Source: Tetmemena sp. SeJ-2015 (taxonomy: Eukaryota; Ciliophora; Spirotrichea; Sporadotrichida; Oxytrichidae). From it: DNA of 64,000 nt. The notes under the pieces were generated by a model. The model saw only the letters and a list, made by a program, of their open reading frames with translations, ran no database searches and had not been told where the DNA came from. The stretch's first letter is position 1; each line of letters starts with the position of its first letter. Location of the stretch: contig JAJKFJ010022683.1 in the NCBI GenBank assembly GCA_027382625.1, positions 102,129 to 166,128 of the forward strand, in the 5' to 3' direction. Below are positions 48,401 through 58,900 of this stretch, piece after piece. A program made the position numbers and the translations under genes.

Positions 48401-48629
48401 AATTTATGATTGAACTGACAAAGATCTTTCAGCACAACTTAAAAATGTAAAGTAAAAATAATAGAGACCAGTTAATTTATTCAACAAGAAAAATTTTACC
48501 ATTTCGGAAAATCTAAGGAGCTCAGATTTAACTACTTCATCCAAAATTTAAGAAGAAAGCAAACAAGAAGAACCAAAGAAGATCCAGGTACCAAAGTTAG
48601 ATTTTAGTAAGCTAAAGAAAAAATTTTGA
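45445..48629 (+). CDS. Unrecognised coiled-coil Gln-rich protein
   Basis: It starts MYKKRNFKQIFQLQQDKFQ at ATG 45445. Coding segments alternate with AT-rich gaps (for example 46020-46230 and 46500-46680). Clear coding pieces are RLGKVDLNKIVDSYLPRDED, MTETLEIISQNYEQLQQEYV, RYDTFAKIFNEIRKEDQFIF and KLIEEHFSEFIYQEFRKHKI. The last exon ends VPKLDFSKLKKKF at TGA 48627-48629. One intron is exact (GTTGGTACACT...TTGATAAG near 48051). The pieces share strand, order and composition, so I treat them as one gene, but two genes (a second start at ATG 46235) cannot be excluded. No domain recognised. Confidence 0.4.
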
Positions 48630-48649
48630 TTTTAAATTTGATTTCTATA

Positions 48650-49635
48650 ACTTTGAATTGCTTTAATTTGAGGACATAATCGCAAAACTTTGAATGGCGG
48701 ACGGCTTCTTACTGCTAGGAAAATGTTGTAGTATGCTGCTATTAATGTAAGTACGATGATCAGAATCAAGAATATTGAGAGGATGAAGGTTTAGTATGGG
48801 AGTAAGGTTGGATTTGCACTTTCGAATTAGAGCACATCAGAATATATCTAGCAGCTTGCACAACCCTTAGGGTCAATACCTATTAATTTTGATAAGTGTT
48901 AAAATCATACTGTTAAAGTATATGCACAGATTCTTTGAGTTGTCTGAGGTTATGTTTGAGGGGACTACTAGTTCATAAAATTATGAGCTCTCCTCGCCTC
49001 TCCAACAATCGAGTTCTCCGCAAACTGTATGACACTCTTCTACCATAAAACAAGTTTCAGTCTTGTATGGTGTACACTAGTTCAGGTAGTCGTTGTTCAG
49101 CAATCCATTACATGCCTTATCCTCTATTGAATTTAGAAAGTATTTAGGATTACCTTAAAGAGTATTAAGCAAAATGCTTAGAGATGCCTTCTCAAGGTTA
49201 TTAGGGTCTGCAAAAATGTAGAGGTAAGCATCTTCCATGCAATTCTTCACTGTCTAATTGAGTTGCATGAATGGAACTTATTGGAGATTGAACTCTTAGC
49301 AATAAGCATTCTTAGGTACCGAGCTGCAAGAAGTGTCAGTCTCTTTCATCTTATATGAGGAGATCACAATTTTATTGATATTCTGAATTCCAGAGAAGGC
49401 AGAATAGAACTAATGGAAGTTTATCTATATAGAATGGTCAGAGTCATCATCACTTTAATAAATTTCTTACATCATAAGATAAGGCTCTAGATGGTGATGA
49501 AGTGAATTAAAGTGTATTTTATGCTCCAAGTTAATTCTTCTCATACACATAGCCATTTATCAGGGAAAATAGCGCTATTAGGAGAAAAGTCTTGAATTAG
49601 TTTTTGAATTATAGCTTTCGTGAGTTTTATGACAT
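48650..49635 (-). CDS. Type I membrane protein, Cys-rich ectodomain
   Basis: ATG 49635 leads into a signal anchor or signal peptide (FKTFLLIALFSLINGYVYEK). The ectodomain has at least ten cysteines, several in a cluster (YKTETCFMVEECHTVCGELD). A 31-nt intron (GTATGATTTTAAC...ATTAATAG) precedes GCASCQIYSDVLQFES. A membrane helix (FILSIFLILIIVLTLIAAYY) and a short basic tail (RSRPPFKVLRLCPQIKAI) follow. An IES (49448-49473) removes stop codons. It converges with the preceding plus-strand gene, and the exact stop near 48650 is not resolved. It is probably a surface or secretory-pathway protein of unknown role. Confidence 0.6.
49448..49473 (-). other. 22-nt IES, pointer GATG
   Basis: GATG (minus strand) flanks 18 bp that begins TAAGAAATTT and looks like a tiny intron. 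Removing 22 nt joins RALSYD to DDSDHSIQINFHQF and removes tandem TGAs. An 18-nt GT-AG intron would leave TGA in frame, so the IES reading fits better. Confidence 0.7.
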
Positions 49636-49759
49636 AGAATTTGTGACGATATAATCTTATTAATTTACAATATTAAGATTTTAACATTTATTGCAAATGT
49701 TTAGCTAAGAGCTTTAGAAATAGACTGTTTTAAATTTTGAAAATCTCAAAAGGAAGAAA

Positions 49760-50197
49760 ATGTGCAACACTTACGACGATGCAAGCGAAATGCAAGGACT
49801 CATGAAAGAAGTCATTGATTGCAAAAAAGCAGCAATAGTGGCTATCTTATTCCTCTACATTATCTACCTCGCAACTACAGGGATAATTTACTTCTTCGAA
49901 ATCCGTAACCCTAAAGAGAAAGCTGAAATGATTAAGACTTTAAAGGCATTCAAATTAGATATTGAGCAGAGACAGTTCTTCATGTTGGCTATAGGCTTGC
50001 TTATTCAAGTGATAACTCCTTTGCCTTTCCCTATTGTGATGCTCTACCTCTATCTTGTGACAGTTATTGTGATGTTTGTAGGGCACCTTAAATCTGAGAA
50101 ATGGTTCATTTATTTTGGAGCTCTGGCAGCTCAGCTCCTCTTCGCTTTCATACTCATCTTCTTCGTTCTAATCAACCCTTGGTGCAGATAAAGATGA
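49760..50197 (+). CDS. Small four-helix membrane protein
   Basis: A single frame of 145 codons, with no intron or IES, runs from MCNTYDDASEMQGLM to NPWCRQR, with TGA at 50195-50197. It has four predicted membrane helices (AAIVAILFLYIIYLATTGII; FFMLAIGLLIQVITPL; IVMLYLYLVTVIVMFVGHL; LAAQLLFAFILIFFVLI). I do not recognise the family. The last three codons lie inside the left arm of the large inverted repeat that follows. Confidence 0.65.
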
Positions 50198-50224
50198 ATT
50201 GATGGATTTGAAGCAGATGTATAA

Positions 50225-50530
50225 ATGTGCAGGAAATACAAGACAAACAAAGTGTTCTCAAAGCTCAAGTTGCTGAGTGTTTTGGCTCTCCTCTCCTCGC
50301 TGTGTGAGTGTTATGCTGATCCTCATCGAATTCTGTCTCTTGATTCTCTACAAGTTCAGACTAGAATTCTCTCATGCTTCCGAGATATCATAGTTGCTCT
50401 TGAGTCAAATCTGCAGGAACTTCCCATAAGTCTTCAGATCCACTTTTCTCTCAGTGAGGTTGACGAATAGCTGAGAATTCTGTGTTTTCACGTCCGAGTG
50501 CTGCCATCTCTTTCAATCTGTACTACTTGA
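50225..50530 (+). CDS. Small ORF with signal-like N-terminus (left arm)
   Basis: The frame begins MCRKYKTNKVFSKLKLLSVL, with a hydrophobic core (KLLSVLALLSSLCECYA) typical of a signal peptide, then a polar region to TGA 50528-50530. It could be the first exon of the following IPT/TIG gene, which otherwise lacks a signal peptide, or just part of the repeated element. The identical frame exists in the right arm. Confidence 0.35.
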
Positions 50531-50822
50531 GTCTTCCATTCTTAATTGCTATAATAGAAATGATTAAAGAAAACTTAAATACATTAATTAGATTACTCTT
50601 AAAATTAATTAAGAATTCTTAAAAGTTAATCTCTTTTAAGGCAAACATTCTTAATATAGTTCTTAATGATATCTTAAATAAAGAAAAGATTATTAGTAAC
50701 TTAAAAATTTAATCAGAGTCTAAATTACTGTTTGCAATTCTTAATTAATTTTAAGAGTAATCTAATTAATGTATTTAAGTTTTCTTTAATCATTTCTATT
50801 ATAGCAATTAAGAATGGAAGAC

Positions 50823-51128
50823 TCAAGTAGTACAGATTGAAAGAGATGGCAGCACTCGGACGCGAAAACACAGAATTCTTAGCTATTCGTCAACCTCACT
50901 GAGAGAAAAGTGGATCTGAAGACTCATGGGAAGTTCCTGCACATTTGACTCAAGAGCAACTATGATATCTCGGAAGCATGAGAGAATTCTAGTCTGAACT
51001 TGTAGAGAATCAAGAGACAGAATTCGATGAGGATCAGCATAACACTCACACAGCGAGGAGAGGAGAGCCAAAACACTCAGCAACTTGAGCTTTGAGAACA
51101 CTTTGTTTGTCTTGTATTTCCTGCACAT
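50823..51128 (-). CDS. Mirror copy of the small signal-like ORF (right arm)
   Basis: This is the reverse-complement partner of the left-arm ORF. Three mismatches change residues (Leu/Val, Ile/Met, His/Arg) and one is silent, so both frames remain open. That suggests a very recent duplication or ongoing gene conversion rather than selection. Confidence 0.3.
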
Positions 51129-51189
51129 TTATACATCTGCTTCAAATCCATCAATTCATCTTTACTACTACTTAATTCGATTTGCAATT

Positions 51190-54100
51190 TTAATTTTACT
51201 ATAGACATGTAGTTTCAACTCCCCCTGACTCACTCTACACTGTGGCTCCTACCAGCTCTGATAGTGGAAGTACTGGCAATAATTATTTTATATTATATAT
51301 TTGAAACAATAACTCAAATAGTGGAAACACCAACACTGACGGGTCAACTGACACAAGCTAGAATTAAACAATTCCAGGAACTTAGTGATTAAAAAGAGAG
51401 AGAAAAGTTTGTGAGTAGATTAAGTTTAATTTTCATAACTTTCTTGTAAAAAAGAGCTCCTTATTTGGGTCTGTGAGTTTAATGAAGTAGTTTTAATTGC
51501 AGAAAATTTAGGTTTAGACTTTGTTTATCATAGGTTGAGTTGTGATTGAATAATTTAAAACGAGTAGCATTTAATTCAAATATAATTAATAGTTAGAATT
51601 CAAATGATTCCTTCTATGACAGATCATCTAATATAAGCAATTGATTTACTGAAATGTTGCCGTGGGTATTATCTCAGCTCAAGAATCTGATGTTAAAAAA
51701 TTAATTTTGCCTGATCCTAATTCAACAGTACCAATCGGCCCAGTCAAAACAAGGATTGACGCCATCAACCATTCTTAGAGAGGATTGACAAGAGTTCTAG
51801 TGAGAGGAGGACCATTTTCTTAGAGTATGGAACTTTACTATCCCAAGCCCATGGTAAGTCTGATTTAAATTAAGAATCATTAAGTTTCTTAATGGGCAAA
51901 TGATTGGCTCAAATTTAAGATGAATTTGCTAACTCAATATTTGCCGTATCTTTGAGCTTAACTTTATTTTAGTGCAAATTCGGGCATGATGACATGGTTG
52001 TAGAGGCAACCTACGTACTCTGTACTGCTTAAATGAGAACTATTGATGAGAAAGAAGCTAGACACAGAGAAAAGGTAATAAATATGAGGTGAACTCGTCA
52101 AAATATCTTTAAATTTAAATTTCATTAAGTCCAGTTAAACTAATCCGTGTATAGAATGAATACTGCCTTCAATTAAAATCAATTGGCCTCGGTAGAGCTG
52201 AGATTGTTGCGTTTACAGTTAGTTTGACTGGAGACTTCTCAGATGTAGGAAACTCAATTCCTTTTAGATACTACAATCCTCCTAAAATTCATGCTATCTA
52301 TCCTAGATACGGACCTAAAGATGGAGATATATTTTAAGTTTGGGGAGAAAACTTTTTGAATTTTGACACTAACACCAGATGAAAATTAATTTAACTCAAA
52401 ATCAGTTATTGCAACTTTCATCAACTCAAACTATATGATATGCACCTCGCCGTTCTCAGATGTAGTGGAAAAGCCCATTCCTTTCACAGTATCATAAATG
52501 TCTCTTGTTACATTGGAATTTGATAGAACTCAAGGGACACTCTATTCTTCTGGTACTACTCATGGCCTGCCATCAATGAGCATTATAAGATAGAGGTCCA
52601 GATGCTGGAGGCACCAAGGTTCTTTTGAAGGGTAGAAACTTTAACCCATTCAAGGATCAGCCTATAGATAATGCAAATGACACTTTCTGCATGTTTGAAA
52701 ACTTAGCAAAGGTTCCAGCAACTGTCATCAATTCAACTAAGACTATTTGCTACTCTCATCATTAAGATACACTTATTGAGATAGTCCATTGTTGAAATTA
52801 CTTTGAATTAAAATAGAAATATAGTATCAGATGATAACAACATCTTCTAATTTTCCAGATTCAATCCTAGAGAAGGTCCTGTAAAAGGAGGAACTAAAGT
52901 TATAGCGATAGGCTCTAATTTTAGAGATACTGGCAACATTATAATTCTATTAAAATTAAATGCTAAACTAATAATTTTAGTTGCAAGTTTAACGAAACAG
53001 TTGTGTTATTCTTCTTTATAGATAAATTTCCTTGATATGGGACACAACAAAGCTAAATATTATAAATGGATGAGTTCACAATAAAGTGTGACTCACCCTC
53101 ACTTCTTAACTCCCTTGGTTACTCCATGCTAACTAATCATATGCTGTTTTAACTAAATTTGTATATAATTGATGGTGGAAGAGAGATAGCTGGCCCAAGA
53201 TTCAAGTTTATGTACTATAAAGATCTAGTTTATATTATAAATGTTCAAATTAGCCAGGCTCTGGACCAACAAGAGGTGGTACAACTGTAAAGGTTCTAGG
53301 TAGTGGCTTCAATTAAGAAGGAGCCTGTAACAGAACTGTTAGATTCGCAACTTTTGAGATTAAACCAATCAATGAGACTCTTGATACGACAATTTGGGTG
53401 AAATCTCCTGCTATTTAAATTCCAGATGCAGTTGTAGTGAGTGTCGCACTTAATGGACAACAGTTCTCAAAAGATTTAATTGAGTAATCTTAATCATTTT
53501 CAAGGCTACCTATACTAACGAGACTTTTGTAAGATTAATTAAGCCTGATGTTTTAAGAGTTGAGTTAACTCTTAATGGAAAGGATTTTACTAACGATGGA
53601 AAAACTTATGGTTACTTTAATCTCCTAATTTGAGTTTTAAATGCTGAGCCTCGTTTGATATCAGTTGAGGGAACAACTATAGTGAGAATAAAAGGATTCG
53701 GTTTTGTGAATTCCTCTTAGACTCAGTCTTTGTTCAGCTCAGCCTCTAATGGTTACACTCTTCAATGCACTAACAAAGACTGCATTAGGCAAGCAACTTA
53801 TATCGATAAGTACACCTTAGAGACAACTACTTTCCCATAGACAGTTATGAATTACAAGGAATCACAGACTAACGTGCTTTGGGATCCCATCCATCTTGAC
53901 GCATCTGTTTATGAAAACGACTTCACTGAAAATAACGTTGAAGTTTACTAAACATTCTTATAAATTATAAAAGATACTGATTCTTAAATAAGTTTTACTA
54001 TGAAGAGCCAGACTATAAGGAACTTATAAATGATGAGTCACCTGCAAATCTCGAGAATCAAGAAAATAAAATAGGAAGCAGACTTCAAGAAGAATCCTAT

Positions 54101-54370
54101 CGATAGATTGAGAAGATATTCCAACTTCACTTGCAGATTCAAGGCAGAGGATGGCAGAGTAATGTACACTAAGGCTCAGATGGAAAGATACCCACTTGAG
54201 AAGGGATCTCCTAATGCTGTTCAGTGCAAAACTCCCAAATGGAATCTAGCTGGAAAGAACTTTGAGCAAGATAACCATATAATCATTAAAGAGTTAATGG
54301 TCAAGACTTTAAGGGATCATTTGATTATTACTTCACTTAATCAATGCCATATGGCAGATACATAGTGGTA
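51190..54370 (+). CDS. IPT/TIG-repeat surface protein, partial
   Basis: After a Ser/Thr/Asn-rich start (TSSDSGSTGNNSNSGNTN) come at least four IPT/TIG immunoglobulin-like repeats with the GP..GGT hallmark: AIYPRYGPKDGDIFQVWGEN, DRGPDAGGTKVLLKGRNF, REGPVKGGTKVIAIGSNF, and SGPTRGGTTVKVLGSGF. Two GT-AG introns are long (about 119 nt near 51855 and 80 nt near 52076). Five IESs with clear pointers break the frame (listed separately). Coding fades after NGQDFKGSFDYYFTQSMPYG near 54350. No membrane anchor is found on this strand, so the C-terminal part is missing, inverted, or elsewhere. The N-terminus is also unclear. It is presumably an extracellular adhesion- or recognition-type protein. Confidence 0.6.
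51278..51312 (+). other. 30-nt IES, pointer AATAA
   Basis: AATAA at 51278-51282 and 51308-51312. Removal of 30 nt deletes an in-frame TGA and joins DSGSTGNN to SNSGNTNTDGSTD, both of the same Ser/Asn-rich composition. Confidence 0.65.
52370..52395 (+). other. 22-nt IES, pointer TAAC
   Basis: TAAC at both ends. Removing 22 nt joins ENFLNFDTN to SKSVIATFINSNYMICTSPF, restoring a TIG repeat and removing an in-frame TGA. Confidence 0.75.
52522..52594 (+). other. 67-nt IES, pointer GATAGA
   Basis: GATAGA at 52522-52527 and 52589-52594. Removing 67 nt joins LVTLEFDR to GPDAGGTKVLLKGRNF, exactly the start of the next IPT repeat. Confidence 0.85.
52775..52791 (+). other. 13-nt IES, pointer ATTG
   Basis: ATTG at 52775-52778 and 52788-52791. 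Removing 13 nt joins SHHQDTLI to VEITLNQNRNIVSDDNN and removes a TGA. It is one of the shortest eliminated segments seen here. Confidence 0.72.
52939..52979 (+). other. 38-nt IES, pointer TTA
   Basis: TTA at 52939-52941 and 52977-52979. Removing 38 nt joins NFRDTGNI to SCKFNETVV, recreating the conserved cysteine of the IPT repeat. The pointer is only three bases, so the support comes from the protein. Confidence 0.65.
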
Positions 54371-54829
54371 TTGGTTATAGTAGTCCAGGAGAATAATTAT
54401 TTCCTTCATTAACTAGTTCCATATCTTCCACTACACATTTGATTGCTAAACAATCATTTTTACCAAGTTGTAATCATCTCTAAATCCTTCACCATAAAAG
54501 TAGAATCCTCAAAATATTGGATAATTTTATTAAATGAAATAAGATTTGAAAAGTTCATAGGTGTTGTATTTTTAATTCTCAAATTTATTTAAATAAAATT
54601 AATATTTTTATCAATAAAATTTTATTTTTAAGAGTCTTATGCCAATGTTAAATTAATCTAAAATTATTTTGAAAAAGATGAAGTGAAGTGTCATTAAATC
54701 ATTTACTCCTCTTTAATGTAAAATTCTCTGCAATAAACTTTTAATATTTTTCAATTACTTTAAAACAAGTTAAAAATCATGATATTATCCTAAGCCCCGC
54801 TAATTAAATACTCACATAATTATAATTTT
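54371..54829. other. AT-rich interval between IPT blocks
   Basis: This holds no frame with IPT character on either strand. It separates the plus-strand IPT gene from the minus-strand IPT block and may be spacer or eliminated DNA. Confidence 0.45.
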
Positions 54830-55800
54830 AATCCGCAAACTTTATTGCAATATAAAAAATATTGCTTGACCTTGTTTAGGGAAAATATCCTCGACTTCAT
54901 TACTTTATTATCTAAAAGGAGCCACAGCAAGGGCAACATTTCTAAAAATAATTTAGCCACCTTAAGCTTTTGGCATTGGGCACATTTTATAGATACTGAA
55001 GTCGGTTGATATAAAGTGTTGTTAAGTTTGCAGAGCGGCTTCAGTATCATTTCTAAAGCCGAATCCCTCCACTATTATATCGCCACCCGATCCATCTGAA
55101 GGCCCACTTCGAAAATTAATATTCTAAAATGGAGAAGAAAGTGAAGGTGAAATTCATATTGTCGTAATCACCTCCGTTGAAAGTTATTTTATTATAACAG
55201 CGTCACCCTGTCCCCAACCTCCTGGAGATGCTTTTAAAGTTTGCGCCAAAGATGTAAATCATAGTTCCTCCTGCCTCAGGGCCAGCAGTTGGTGTAATAA
55301 AGTCAAGTTGAGGCACTTCATAGTAAGTAAACTTGAAACCTGAGTCTGTCCAATCTATTATATTCTACCTCAAAGGGAAGTAGAACTCCTAGCTCATCAT
55401 TAGGAGGAGCATTGTGAAAAATAAACTGAGCTCTGACTATTTTGTTTCCAAAAATTCTATAAGAAGGCTCCAGTTACCGAAACAGGAGTTCCTCCTGCAA
55501 TCAAACTACTACAGTTTTGCATATCTCTGATAACGCAATCTTTGTAGTAGTAGAATTCGACACTTGAAGGGTCGTATTCGTAATAGATCCATGATCTAAT
55601 GACATCTTTTATTATCAATTTAGATAAACTTCTGAAGAGTTGGTTGTGTTAGTTCCATTCTAGTTAATTCTAACAGTCACATTCACTCATAATTTACTAT
55701 TCGATAATCAACTCTAGCAAAATTAGAAGCTTTATAATAATTAGAGCTCTTCAGATCCCTCGATCATGTTTTCAAATTGTCTATTACTCTCTTAGAAATA
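54830..55800 (-). CDS. Inverted block of IPT/TIG-repeat coding sequence
   Basis: Read on the minus strand this gives IPT repeats in several pieces: NYYKASNFARVDYRIVNY, VNVTVRINQNGTNTTNSSEV, RSWIYYEYDPSSVEFYYYKD, FITPTAGPEAGGTMIYIFGA, and RSGPSDGSGGDIIVEGFGF. The pieces end with LCKLNNTLYQPTSVSIKCAQ near 54900. It has neither a start with signal peptide nor a membrane anchor. The flanking genes of the same family are on the plus strand. It is either an inverted coding segment of a scrambled gene, whose missing C-terminal half it could supply, or a fragment of a third paralogue. Frame breaks inside suggest at least three IESs. Confidence 0.55.
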
Positions 55801-55975
55801 AATCTTGTCTTGGTAAATCTAATGAAGGACTAAATTTTATTCACATTTAGCAATAGAGTTTACCTCCTTGAATAATAAAAATGTATTGAATAGAATTAAT
55901 ATTTATGGTGATCATCTAATAGGTGGTTCTTAGGAGCATCGCCGCATTCGAGTAAATTCTCGATTCAAGAAGCCC

Positions 55976-58900
55976 ATGCTTAGCAAGGCACTATTCCTTT
56001 TAGGCGTAGTTGCCTACAATAATAAATATGAGCAGCAAGAAGAAGAGCTGCCAGAGTAGTCAGAGCAACCAGAGCAATAATCTTAACGCCCTCTATAGCC
56101 AACAGGAAATCAATACTTCCCTCCTGCTGACTATGATCCTAATTATGCTAACAGTTCTTCGATGCCAACTTTGCCTGACTAATTAATCATCAACCCTGAG
56201 TCTGGCCCCATTTCTGGTATTCATATCTATTGTTCATATTTAAATATACATAGGATAGTAATTTCGGTTTCTTAACTAGACTGTAATGAGTGCTGGTTTT
56301 GAAATTGATTATTATTTATATTCCCTAAATTTTACTTTACACACATATTTAATGGTGAACAAGAGACTCACTTAAAGTAGCCTTCAATGTGATAACTCAC
56401 CTGGCATCTAGTTTAAGTTTATTTTTAAGGAGAAAGATGGAGATACTGTGGTTCAAGTTTATAAATTCAAACCAGATGCGCCTTTGGTTCAAAATCATGT
56501 TCTAAAGTATCTTTGAATAACCAATAGAACTCAATTTTTAATTCAATGAGCTTGTTCCTGATAGAGGAATAATTATATAATCCACTCTCCTCCTTCTTAT
56601 GTCTTGAGATATCCACTTCATTTGAATAATCAGTAATACTCAGATGATATTATGTATACATTAATCTTCTACTATTACAGACCACCATATCTCTTTGATA
56701 TCAATCCTATCAATATCATAATTTAAAAAATAGTTGTGCCAGGAAAATTCCTATCTACCTCTGAAATTGAATGCTATTCCCCTAAGGTTGATCATCCTGG
56801 ATTTGTGCCATTGTCAGTTTCATTGGAGTTAGAGATGTACTCACCTACAGTTTAGTATCTCTACTATGAGACTCCTATAATAGATGAGATCGAGCCTAAG
56901 TGCGGTCCAGATTATGGATACACCTAGATCACTCTCTATGGAAGAAATTTCAATATAAATGTCTAAAAAGCAATGTGCGTTTTTAATAAGACAATCTTCA
57001 CTAATGCCACTATTATGGATGAGTCAATTGAAATATAAGCTGTTCTATTTCGTTGAGGTGACTATTGATTGCTTAATCTATATATCCTAATAAAGATCCA
57101 GTACTTAGTGATATTCAGCCAGGCTATACTTTACAAAAGATTTCATTCTACATGTTAAGGATGACGAGAATACATTCGAATACTACAACGATCCTCTTAT
57201 ATCTTCTTTCACTCCTCACTCAGGACCTAATATTGGAGGAACTCAAGTTTATTGGGTGGAATATTTTGAAACTAATCTAATTTAACATTCTTTTATGAAT
57301 GAAAAATTAAATTTATAAACTTTGGCTAGTATAATTTACTCACCCAAAAGTTACCATAAATGGTCTTGGTTTTACCCCTATCAAGGACACAAATGGAAAC
57401 CCTGATAAGAAAAAGAACAAAATGTGGGTTAGATTCGTAGATCCAGAGACAGGTGAGCCTTTGGCCCCAGAGTATAGAGTAAAGCCTGAGGATCTCACTG
57501 ATGACTAAGCTATTTGGTACACACCAGCCCTCCAAGAAGGAAAGAAAGCTCTAATGTAGATTTCATTAAACGATCAAGATTGGCAGAGTATTCCTCTTCC
57601 CAGAAAGCCATACAGCTTCATTGCATACGATTCTCCTCATATCATTAGACTCTATCCTTAGTTTGGACCAGTTAAGCATAAGAACGACGCTTACATGGAC
57701 ATAGAAGGCACTAACCTGAAATGCCCTGATCCTTAATGCTCAGATTTGTTTGTACGCTTTGGAGAGCCAGATTAAGCTATTCTTGTCAAGGCTATGACTT
57801 ATTTTTGTAAGAGTTAGGATTCCTAAGTATACCAAGCCTGATTAATAATACTTTGATCCATATGTCCTAAATGCTAGCCTATAATATACTATAATATTTA
57901 TTAGAATCAGGTATTTGTGAGAGCAGACTTATATTTCGAATTTGAGCAAGTAAAACTAGATATCGCAGTTAATGTAAGATAAATTAATTTACTTCACTCA
58001 AGAGCTTCTCATCCACAGAACTGTGCCTATGTCTGGTCCTGTTCAAGGAGGTACAATTTAAAGATTGTTAGGAACTGGTTTCAAACCTCCTAAGTCCACT
58101 GTTCAAGCCAAGTGGGGAGTGCTAAGCACTGACACCATTCCTAAGAGCTATGTCGAGGACTACATTTAAAGTTTACTTATCAAAATTAAATTATTAGGTT
58201 TCTAAGTTTTGTTTATGAGAAAATGAAGTTTGAAATATAGATAAACGAGCTCAAGGCTTACATCTATGAAGCTTTGTAATTGTAGAGTTGATACAGTAAT
58301 GACTGAGGGTTCAACCTACCATGCAGTTTATATGAATCCCCCTCAAATCTCAAACTGGACAAGAACTCATGGAGGCCCTTACTACGTTGAAGTAGGAAAG
58401 AATATAGACATCCAATATCATACTAGAGTAAATGCCTTAAAAATCTCTTTATCAAACAGTAGAGGAAGATGTCATTTCAAATTAGAGATATCCAGCCTCA
58501 TTCAGGTTTGATTTTAAAAACTAGAGCCTGGTTTAAGTACTTCCCAGAGTATGGAGTAGTTCCTCACTGCAAGTTTGGAAAAACTTTATTTCAGTTTGAT
58601 TCCACAGTAAGAATCGTTTGCAATGCTCCTTTGAATTTTCATCTTAATTTGAGGTTAGTTTGAATGGAATCGATTGTAAATATAAAGGCAATAAATCTTA
58701 AATCTAAGCAAACTTTACTAATGTTAGCAACCCCTCTGAGTTTAATTGCAAATTCACTCCAATGAATTTGAATATACCACCAAAGAAGATGCCAGGTATT
58801 TATTTGAATTCAAGTACAATTATGTGCGCATCTCTAGCAAATATAATGATAGCTGTTAGAGTTCAAGTAACTTTCTTTAATTTTTTAAATTCTTCTCAAT

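Larger units (their letters stand above)
50189..51164. repeat. 429-bp inverted repeat with 118-bp spacer
   Basis: The left arm (50189-50617) and the reverse complement of the right arm (50736-51164) match along their full length with four mismatches that I could count. The spacer is very AT-rich. The arms are not flanked by an obvious target-site duplication. Each arm carries a mirror copy of the same 101-codon ORF. Such a palindrome could be a foldback element or a recent inverted duplication. Confidence 0.9.

Noticed and set aside
49452..49469. An 18-nt GT-AG intron in the type I membrane protein
   Set aside because: Splicing it leaves TGA in frame. Removing the 22-nt GATG-bounded unit gives an open frame instead.
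50823..51128. Antisense frame of the inverted-repeat ORF that reads well if TGA were Trp
   Set aside because: Three TGAs in about 110 codons is near chance and no other gene in the window uses TGA as sense.
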